Origin: Anaerolineae bacterium
GTDB lineage: Bacteria > Chloroflexota > Anaerolineae > B4-G1 > SLSP01
Length of the DNA stretch: 40,478 nt
Direction: 5' to 3'
Assembly (NCBI GenBank): GCA_026645815.1
Contig: JAPKMR010000035.1
Location: 1-40,478, forward strand
Positions 34,382-40,478 of this stretch are shown here, piece after piece (the stretch's first letter is position 1; the number at the start of each line of letters is the position of its first letter). Under the pieces are notes generated by a model. The model was not told where the DNA came from, ran no database searches, and saw nothing but the letters and a program-made list of their open reading frames with translations. The position numbers were made by a program, and so were the translations under genes.

Positions 34382-36841
34382 ATGAGAACGATCGCGATAT
34401 GTTTGATAGCACTCCTGTTGGCAGGTTGCAACGCCCTCCCCCTATCCGAAGAATTCGGCTTTGCACCTGGCGCCACAACGGCGATCCCGGCATCACCAAC
34501 AACAACGCCGACTATGACCCCCGCGCCCACCTTCACTGCTACGCCTTCGCCCACGCCTTCACCAACCCCTTCGCCCACGCCCACGCCTGAGCCAGGCGTG
34601 GTACTGCAACAAGCGGAACGCGCTTATCGCCTGGGCGATTGGGAGACCGCTGCAAACGCCTACGAGCAGTTGCAAGCGCAGGGCGCCCTCTCAGCAGACG
34701 AAGGTTCCCGCGCTACCCTGGGCTGGGGAAAGACGCTGATTGCGCAAGGGCGTTCGGAAGAAGGACTGACCCTGCTCCGCAATCTCGTCGCGGCGCTGCC
34801 CCCCGACGATCCCCGGCAGGCAGAAATCCAGCTCTTCGTCGCCGGCGTGCTGGAAAGCACAGGCGCCCCCCTTGCCGCTGCGTCTTACTATCAAAACGCA
34901 CTCACCGCCGCCCCCCTGCTCGCGCCCTATGCCTATCAATGGCTGGGGGATGCGCTCTTCGCCGGCGGCGTCTACACCGAAGCGTTGACGGCTTATGACG
35001 CGGCCCTCAATCTGGCGCCGGCGCTCGACCGGCAAGTCTTCCTCCAAGAGAAGCGCGCGCTCACCTACAGCGCGATGCAAGCCTACCCCGAAGCCCTGGG
35101 AGCTTATGACGCCATCCTCGCTGTCGCCCGCATTCCGGCTTACCGCGCACGCATCATCTACCAGGCAGCCGAGACGGCGCGCCTTTTCGGCGATACACAG
35201 GAAGCGCAACAGCGCTACGAGGAACTCATCACCGCCTACCCCGAAGAGGCAACTTACTCGCACCCTGCGCTGGTCTGGATCGTGGAGAACGGCATTCCGG
35301 TCAATGAACTCTTGCGGGGTAAGATCAACTACTACGCTGGCTCCTATTCGGCTGCGGTGCAGGCGTTAGGACGCGCTATCCGCGCCGATGCGGCACATAC
35401 CGGCGAAGCCCATTATTTCGCCGGGCTGGCTTATCTGGACGCCGGCAGTCCCGCGCTCGCGCTCAATGAATTCGAGATCCTGATTGATACGCATCCGGGC
35501 GACGCCTATTGGGGCAGCGCGTGGATCGGCAAAGCGCGCGCACTCGCCGCGCTAGGGCGGGTCATCGAGGCAGTCGCCGCTTACCGCGCCCTACCGGAGA
35601 ACCTGCCGGAACACGCACGCGCACCAGAGGCATTGTGGAGCGCCGCGCAGCTGCTGGAACGCAATGACGAGCTCGCCGCCGCGACCATCGCATATCTGGA
35701 CCTCGCCGAGCGCTATCCAGACGATAGCGGCGCCCCCGCGGCGCGCTTCCGCGCCGGGTTGCTGCACTATCAGCTGGGCGATACGAGCAACGCTACTGCA
35801 GCCTGGGAAGAACTTAACCGCTGGTACCCCGCCGATGAGCGCGCACAGGCGGCGCGTTTCTGGTTGGGCAAAACCGCGCTCCAGACCGGGCAGATGCTTT
35901 CCGCCACGACCTATCTCAGCGCCACCGTCGCCCAGGCGCCCTGGAGCTATTACGGTCTGCGCGCGGCAGACCTGCTGGAAGATCGCCTGCCCTTCGAGAC
36001 ACCGGCAGGAGCGCTGCGTCCCTGCGGCGATGCCGCAGAGCAAGATGCCGTTTTCGCGTGGCTGGCCTCCTGGATGGGCATCGCCGACCCCACCACGCTG
36101 CGCATTCCGCCGGCGGCGCTGCTGGCAGACCCCCGCCTCGAGCGGGGCGCGCTGCTGCTCCGGGCCGAGCGCTTCGACGAGGGGCGGACGGAACTCGAGG
36201 CGCTGCGCTCTGCCACCAGCAGCGATGCGCTGGCGCAATATCACCTGGCGCTGATTTTCCGGGAACTGGGCCTGTACCGTTCCTCGATTGTGGCGGCTTC
36301 AACGGTGCTGCAACTTTCGCCGGCTACTGACCTGACGCAGGCGCCGCGCTTCCTGGGCTGTCTGATTTACCCCATGTACTTCAGCGAATTGGCGCTCGCA
36401 GAGGCCGCCGAATTCGACCTGCCCCTGCTGCCAGTTTACGCCCTACTGCGCCAGGAAAGCCTCTTCGAAGGCTTTGCGACCTCGTGGGCCGCGGCGCGCG
36501 GGCTGATGCAGGTCATCCCCTCGACGGGAGCAGAAATTGCCGCGGCGCTTGGTTGGCCCCCCAATTACCAGACCAGCGACCTGTATCGCCCCATCGTGAG
36601 CGTACGCTTTGGCATGTGGTACCTGGCAAGGCAGCGAGACCGTTTCGAGGGCGAACTCGCCCCCGCACTAGCCGCCTACAATGGAGGACCTGGCAATGCC
36701 GTGCGCTGGTGGGAAGATGCGGGTGAAGATCGGGACCTGTTTGTGGAACTGATTGGCTTCGAGGAAACCCGGACGTATGTGACGCGCATTACCCAGCACT
36801 TTGCATGGTATCGCTGGCTCTACGCGCCGGCGCCGGAATAA
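34382..36841 (+). CDS. Lipoprotein lytic transglycosylase with TPR repeats (Slt-type)
   Basis: An 819-residue exported lipoprotein. The lipobox LLLAGC ends at Cys16. A Thr/Pro-rich linker (about 39-71) is followed by many TPR-like repeats (QQAERAYRLGDWETAANAYEQLQ and onward to about 640), as in Slt70's helical superhelix. The C-terminus is an SLT domain starting LLPVYALLRQESLFEGF near residue 682, with catalytic Glu692, then AAARGLMQVIPSTG and LAAYNGGPGNAVRWW. It cleaves peptidoglycan to 1,6-anhydromuropeptides, implying a murein wall. Good promoter and a leaderless start; the ATG is the first base of the predicted mRNA. Confidence 0.92.
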   Translation: MRTIAICLIALLLAGCNALPLSEEFGFAPGATTAIPASPTTTPTMTPAPTFTATPSPTPSPTPSPTPTPEPGVVLQQAERAYRLGDWETAANAYEQLQAQGALSADEGSRATLGWGKTLIAQGRSEEGLTLLRNLVAALPPDDPRQAEIQLFVAGVLESTGAPLAAASYYQNALTAAPLLAPYAYQWLGDALFAGGVYTEALTAYDAALNLAPALDRQVFLQEKRALTYSAMQAYPEALGAYDAILAVARIPAYRARIIYQAAETARLFGDTQEAQQRYEELITAYPEEATYSHPALVWIVENGIPVNELLRGKINYYAGSYSAAVQALGRAIRADAAHTGEAHYFAGLAYLDAGSPALALNEFEILIDTHPGDAYWGSAWIGKARALAALGRVIEAVAAYRALPENLPEHARAPEALWSAAQLLERNDELAAATIAYLDLAERYPDDSGAPAARFRAGLLHYQLGDTSNATAAWEELNRWYPADERAQAARFWLGKTALQTGQMLSATTYLSATVAQAPWSYYGLRAADLLEDRLPFETPAGALRPCGDAAEQDAVFAWLASWMGIADPTTLRIPPAALLADPRLERGALLLRAERFDEGRTELEALRSATSSDALAQYHLALIFRELGLYRSSIVAASTVLQLSPATDLTQAPRFLGCLIYPMYFSELALAEAAEFDLPLLPVYALLRQESLFEGFATSWAAARGLMQVIPSTGAEIAAALGWPPNYQTSDLYRPIVSVRFGMWYLARQRDRFEGELAPALAAYNGGPGNAVRWWEDAGEDRDLFVELIGFEETRTYVTRITQHFAWYRWLYAPAPE

Positions 36842-36851
36842 GTCACTACAA

Positions 36852-36978
36852 CAGGGTATACGACAGATTATTGGTGGAAACCGGGAGAGGTTCTGCAAAC
36901 AGACGAAGAGGGTCTTTTTGAGTGTTTTTCGGTCGCGCTTCGCGCGACCGAAAAACACCTTCTTGCGGAGAGACACCG
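36852..36978. repeat. Hairpin repeat copy F with MITE-like end
   Basis: The left end GGGTATACGACAGATTATTGG (20 of its bases match the ends of the 12426 element) leads to GACGAAGAGGGTCTTTTTGA. The perfect 17-bp hairpin is 36922-36938 with 36942-36958, loop TTC. The right flank TCTTGCGGAGAGACACCGC is the inverse of the flank at 20821. The other half is missing; malQ's stop lies at the edge. Confidence 0.75.
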
Positions 36979-38505
36979 CTACATGTAGCTCGGCATCGCC
37001 TTCTTGACTTCCGGTTCCTTGCGCCCGTAGGTGAGCGCCAGGTTGCGCAAACGAGCCTTGTATTCAGGCTGCAACGCTTCCGGCTTAAAACGCCACGACC
37101 AGTTACCCGAAGGCTTGGCAGGCGTATTCATGCGGCCCTCGCTGCCCAGGCCGAAGACATCCTGCAAGGGCACGATTGCCAGGTCTGCCACCGATTGATA
37201 AGCCAACCGGATCAGCGCCCAGTTCATCGGCTCACCCACGGGGCCTAGATATTGCTGCGTCATCTGACGCTCCTCCTTGCCCACCTTCCAATACCAGCCC
37301 ATCGTGGTATCGTTATCGTGCGTGCCGGTATAGACCGCATAATTAGGCTCGTAGTTGTGCGGCAGATAGGCGTTAGAAGCATCGGTGGAGAAAGCGAATT
37401 GTAGAATCTTCATGCCGGGCAGGTCCAGCGCCTTCCGCAGCGCTGCCACCTCCGGCGTGATAAAGCCCAGGTCCTCGGCAATCAAGGGCAGGTCGCCCAA
37501 AGCCGCCTTGAGCGCGTTGAAGAACTTCAGGCCCGGACCCTTCTTCCACTTTCCGTTGATGGCGGTCGGCTCACCCGCGGGGACTTCCCAGTAAGCTTCG
37601 AAGCCGCGGAAATGGTCGAAGCGGATGATATCCACCGTGCGCAGCGTCTGCCTGACCCGGTCAATCCACCAGGCGTAACCCTGCTTTTCGAGCGCCTTCC
37701 AATCGTAGATGGGATTGCCCCAGAGTTGCCCCGTGGGGCTGAAATAATCCGGGGGGACGCCCGCCACAACGGTGGGCAGGCGATTCTCATCCAGCATGAA
37801 GAATTCCGGATGCGCCCACACATCCACGCTATCGAAAGCCACAAAGATCGGGATATCGCCCACAATCTTGATGCCCCGCTCGGCAGCATAGCGCTTGAGT
37901 TTGGCCCATTGGCGGTCGAAACAATATTGGAAATAGCGGTGCGCATGGACGGCCTCTGCCAGGTGCTCCCGCCACGCGTCCAGCGCCTCCGGTTGGCGTG
38001 AGGCGAGCTCCCATTCCCAGGTATTCCAGACCGCGCCGCCATGGGATTCCTTCAACGCCATGAAGAGGGCGAAATCCTCCAACCATCCGGCTTCCTCCGC
38101 GCAGAATTGCTCGAAATCGGCGCGCCGTTGGGGGGTCGCCTGTTCCTGAAAGCGCCGCGCCGCGCGGTGCAGCATCGCGGTCTTGAAGGAAATCACGGGA
38201 CCGTAATCCACCCACCCTTCAGGGAAAGCCGGGGCGGCCGTAAGTTCCGCGGGATCGAGGTCGCCCTCCGCCGCCAGCCAATCCAGATTGATCAGAAAGG
38301 GATTGCCCGCCAGGGCAGAGAAGCACTGATAGGGCGAATCGCCATAACCGGTAGGGCCAAGGGGAAGAATTTGCCAGAGGGTCTGCCCGCTTTCCACCAG
38401 AAAATCAATGAACTGATACGCCGCTTCACCAATCCCGCCGATGCCATAGGGACCGGGCAGGGAAGTCGGGTGCAACAGAATGCCGGCAGCTCGAGGGTAG
38501 CGCAT
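36979..38505 (-). CDS. malQ: 4-alpha-glucanotransferase (amylomaltase, GH77)
   Basis: A 508-residue cytosolic enzyme that moves glucan segments between maltodextrins. The N-terminal SLPGPYGIGGIGEAAYQFIDFL and WQILPLGPTGYGDSPYQCFSA are typical. Catalytic blocks are IIRFDHFRGFEAYWEVP (nucleophile Asp), PLIAEDLGFITPEV (acid/base Glu) and VYTGTHDNDTT (transition-state Asp). The length fits GH77 of bacteria and plants. The ATG at 38505 has an AAGGAGAG site. It is alone here, so its maltose or glycogen partners are elsewhere. Confidence 0.95.
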   Translation of the reverse strand: MRYPRAAGILLHPTSLPGPYGIGGIGEAAYQFIDFLVESGQTLWQILPLGPTGYGDSPYQCFSALAGNPFLINLDWLAAEGDLDPAELTAAPAFPEGWVDYGPVISFKTAMLHRAARRFQEQATPQRRADFEQFCAEEAGWLEDFALFMALKESHGGAVWNTWEWELASRQPEALDAWREHLAEAVHAHRYFQYCFDRQWAKLKRYAAERGIKIVGDIPIFVAFDSVDVWAHPEFFMLDENRLPTVVAGVPPDYFSPTGQLWGNPIYDWKALEKQGYAWWIDRVRQTLRTVDIIRFDHFRGFEAYWEVPAGEPTAINGKWKKGPGLKFFNALKAALGDLPLIAEDLGFITPEVAALRKALDLPGMKILQFAFSTDASNAYLPHNYEPNYAVYTGTHDNDTTMGWYWKVGKEERQMTQQYLGPVGEPMNWALIRLAYQSVADLAIVPLQDVFGLGSEGRMNTPAKPSGNWSWRFKPEALQPEYKARLRNLALTYGRKEPEVKKAMPSYM

Positions 38506-38570
38506 GGTGTCTCTCCTTCGCTAAGAGATAATTCAATTACAAGTATACAACAAAGACACAAGTCGGCAAG

Positions 38571-38684
38571 AGTTGGAAGCCCACGCAACTGTTCAGACTT
38601 CCATCACAAGGCACACAGTGCGGACTAAAGTCCGTTAAAAAGGGTGATTTTCGATGCCGCGCAACGCGGCATCGAAAATCACCC
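38571..38684. repeat. Hairpin repeat copy G with 70-bp flank
   Basis: The flank 38571-38641 is about three-quarters identical to 39010-39081 and contains a mini-hairpin CGGACTAAAGTCCG. The main hairpin is a perfect 20-bp stem, 38642-38661 with 38665-38684, loop CAA. The gap 38506-39194 holds this copy, hairpins at 38837-38990 and copy H; I see no gene in it. Confidence 0.75.
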
Positions 38685-38836
38685 TCAAAACCGCGGCTTA
38701 TGAACTCTCAAAAATTACCCGGGTAATAACGCCACAGACCAACCGCGCCAATTTTGGCGGGAACTTCGCTTTCTTCAGTTTTGGGGCGCGCTGTGTGCGC
38801 AGTAACGCCCAAAAACTGCGAGTTTCCCTCTCCCTT

Positions 38837-38990
38837 GTCCCGTAGGGACGTTTGAAAGTAGGCAGGCACTGAAGTGCCTGTACAGCCGTGTAGGCAACCA
38901 ATCCCGTCCTGTAGGGACGGCTGAAAAAGATTGAGCCACTCTATTACCAGTTTAAATTCTGAAAACTCTTCAGCCGCTCTTCGTAGCGGC
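38837..38990. repeat. Cluster of short REP-like hairpins
   Basis: Four small stem-loops follow each other: GTCCCGTAGGGAC (38837-38849), AGGCACTGAAGTGCCT (38864-38879), CCGTCCTGTAGGGACGG (38904-38920) and GCCGCTCTTCGTAGCGGC (38973-38990). Two share GTAGGGACG and are followed by TTGAAA or CTGAAA. Confidence 0.55.
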
Positions 38991-39009
38991 AAACGGGAAA
39001 ACGCTGAGC

Positions 39010-39137
39010 AGTTGCGAGCCCACGTAACCGTTCAGACTTCCGTCGCAAGGCGCAAATTTCGGGCAAAAGCCCACTAGAAAAAGTGTTTATGGGCCGCGCT
39101 TCGCGCGGCCCATAAACACTAAAAAAAAGACCCTCTT
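39010..39137. repeat. Hairpin repeat copy H with 70-bp flank
   Basis: The flank shared with 38571 contains its own mini-hairpin GGGCAAAAGCCC at the place where the other copy has CGGACTAAAGTCCG. The main stem is 18 bp perfect, 39082-39099 with 39103-39120, loop TTC, then AAAAAAAAGACCCTCTTAG. Confidence 0.75.
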
Positions 39138-39194
39138 AGTACAGCGTAAAATAAGTTTGCTGGCATTCTACCAGAAAACGATTAAACTAAGAAG

Positions 39195-39659
39195 ATGAAA
39201 AAACAACACATAACCCTAAGTAAAACCCAACAACAAGAATTGGAACGCTTACTCGCCAAAGGTAAGTTACCCGCACGGCTCTTTAAGCGAGCCACCGCCA
39301 TCTTGGCGCTCAACCGTGGCGACACGCTTGAAGCGGTCGCGACCTTGGTGCACGTAACCAACGACACGGTACGTGAGTGGCGCAAGCGCTATCAGGCGGA
39401 CGGTCTCGCCGGTTTGCAAGACCACCCCCGTTCCGGGCGCCCCATTGAGATTGATGGCCTGCAACGAGCCCAGATTACCGCGTTGGCCTGCACCCAAGCC
39501 CCCAGTGGGCATAGCGACTGGTCGCTGCGCTTGTTGGCTGCCAAAGTCGTGGAAGTGGGCTATTGTGAGCACATCTCGCATACGCAAGTGGGTACGATTC
39601 TAAAAAGAGGGTCGGACCGTAAAGTTTACGGTTACGACCGAAACGTGACCATAATGTAA
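39195..39659 (+). pseudogene. IS630-family transposase, 3' truncated
   Basis: The 154-residue frame keeps only the N-terminal DNA-binding part of an IS630 transposase: a helix-turn-helix (FKRATAILALNRGDTLEAVATLVHVTNDTVREWRKRYQADGLAGLQDHPRSGRP) and the linker to ISHTQVGTILKR. From about base 39605 the sequence leaves the family, and the DDE catalytic domain is absent, so it cannot transpose. The end of the frame contains a palindrome CCGTAAAGTTTACGG, possibly the edge of another element. The ATG at 39195 has no clear ribosome site. Confidence 0.75.
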
Positions 39660-39867
39660 TCAAAGACGCCTATCACGCAGTAAAACCGTATCCGTAAAAA
39701 CAACGATTACGATTGCACTTGTCGCCTGCGCTTTCAGGACGCTTGATAGCCTTCTGCTGCGTAACCGTTACCTCAATGATTACGTTTTGCCCGCACTCGC
39801 CAGGTTTGCCCTCCCGGGCTATGATAGCGTTGTCCGACGTCATCATAACTGGAAAGGAGAACAAACC

Positions 39868-40478
39868 ATGGCGAGTCTCTCTATTGTAACACGGCTTTGG
39901 CCCCGTGCTTTGGGGTGTAAAACGGCGCCTCTGGCGCGGCTGCGAGGCACTGACAGTGTCTCACCTACCAATCTGCAGCAATTAGCGCAATGGCCGTTGC
40001 CACGTTTACCGCGTTTTGTGCGCGAGTCGCCGGTCGCCCTGCGTTATTTGCGGTTGTTAGGCCCCTTGGATTGGGGTAACTTCCCTGAGCGTCCACTGGA
40101 TAGTTACCGCTATTGTCCGCCCGTGCCCTATGCGCCCTTTGTCGCCGCCTGTCTGGTAAAACTGGAGGAGCAATTGCCGCATATGACTGATTTGCGAGAC
40201 TACTTGTGCGAACATCCGGCCCTGGTATGGGTCTTGGGCTTCCCGTGTATCCCCTCCCGCTGTTTCCCGTGGGGGTTCGATGTGGATGCCAGTCTCCCGA
40301 CCGCCCGGCACTTCACGCGGATGCTCCGCACATTGTCTAACGCGGCTTTGCAATGGCTCTTAGACGACACCGTGCAGTTGCTGCAGGCAGAGTTGCGCCA
40401 TGTCGCGCCCGATTTGGGACAGGCGATCTCCCTGGATACCAAACATATCCTGGCGTGGGTCAAAGAAAACAATCCTAA
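39868..40478 (+). CDS. DDE-type transposase, cut by window end
   Basis: An open frame from ATG 39868, behind a GGAAAGGAGA site, runs 203 codons to the right edge without a stop. It reads MASLSIVTRLWPRALGCKTA, continues with RLPRFVRESPVALRYLRLLGPLDW, LGFPCIPSRCFPWGFDVDASLPTARHFTRMLR, and near the edge has AISLDTKHILAWVKENNP, whose Asp has the position of the first catalytic aspartate of an RNase H-like transposase. I recall similar IS4- or ISNCY-like transposases but cannot name the family. The bases 39660-39867 between it and the IS630 fragment show no other gene. Confidence 0.7.
   Translation, partial: MASLSIVTRLWPRALGCKTAPLARLRGTDSVSPTNLQQLAQWPLPRLPRFVRESPVALRYLRLLGPLDWGNFPERPLDSYRYCPPVPYAPFVAACLVKLEEQLPHMTDLRDYLCEHPALVWVLGFPCIPSRCFPWGFDVDASLPTARHFTRMLRTLSNAALQWLLDDTVQLLQAELRHVAPDLGQAISLDTKHILAWVKENNP

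Noticed and set aside
38571..39137. Possible CRISPR array from repeated segments
   Set aside because: Only two copies of the flank, 440 bp apart, with unequal content between them and no cas genes.

Overview
The window looks like a chromosomal segment of a Chloroflexota bacterium, probably Anaerolineae-like and probably moderately thermophilic. This is inferred from gene content, not from a marker gene. The clues are a mevalonate kinase beside an isopentenyl phosphate kinase (the alternative mevalonate route known from archaea and Chloroflexota), a TtuB/TtuA tRNA-thiolation pair typical of thermophiles, a glycyl radical enzyme with its activase (anaerobic metabolism), and large secreted proteins with a shared C-terminal module. 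There is no rRNA and no CRISPR array. One tRNA (Pro, UGG) is present.

Layout. 1-3000 (minus): an isoprenoid operon in transcription order UbiA-type prenyltransferase, mevalonate kinase, CutA, isopentenyl phosphate kinase (running off the left edge). 3300-7100: a small membrane protein, then an activase/glycyl radical enzyme operon whose active-site residues match trans-4-hydroxyproline dehydratase. 7500-8240: a small protein and a nucleotidyltransferase in a toxin-antitoxin-like arrangement behind a good promoter. 8600-12320: tRNA-Pro, a zinc-ribbon/TPR/beta-propeller membrane protein and a TGS-domain nucleoside kinase. 12400-12800: mobile and hairpin repeats. 12900-17800 (plus): a TPR-HTH protein, the ttuB-ttuA pair, a small membrane protein, MoxR, DUF58 and PrmC. 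17900-18560: an SRPBCC gene broken by one amber codon. 18680-20450: an ABC-2 exporter. 21040-25250: a MacAB-like three-gene export system with a fused double permease. 25490-27170: an MFS transporter and a LysM protein. 27570-34280: three secreted proteins, one a subtilisin, sharing one C-terminal module, a PSAVSL motif, a membrane helix and a basic tail. 34380-36840: a lytic transglycosylase lipoprotein. 36980-38500: MalQ. 38500-40478: repeats, a truncated IS630 transposase and the start of a second transposase.

Three patterns stand out. First, a dispersed intergenic repeat family has conserved flanks but a central hairpin whose arms differ completely between copies while staying perfectly paired. 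Second, three neighbouring surface proteins share a terminal module that may be a sorting/anchoring signal. Third, the subtilisin mRNA leader carries two tandem hairpins with different, compensating stems around one identical 12-nt loop, a riboswitch-like or protein-binding leader I could not assign to a known class.

All calls come from reading the sequence. Family names rest on motif recognition, and no database search was possible.
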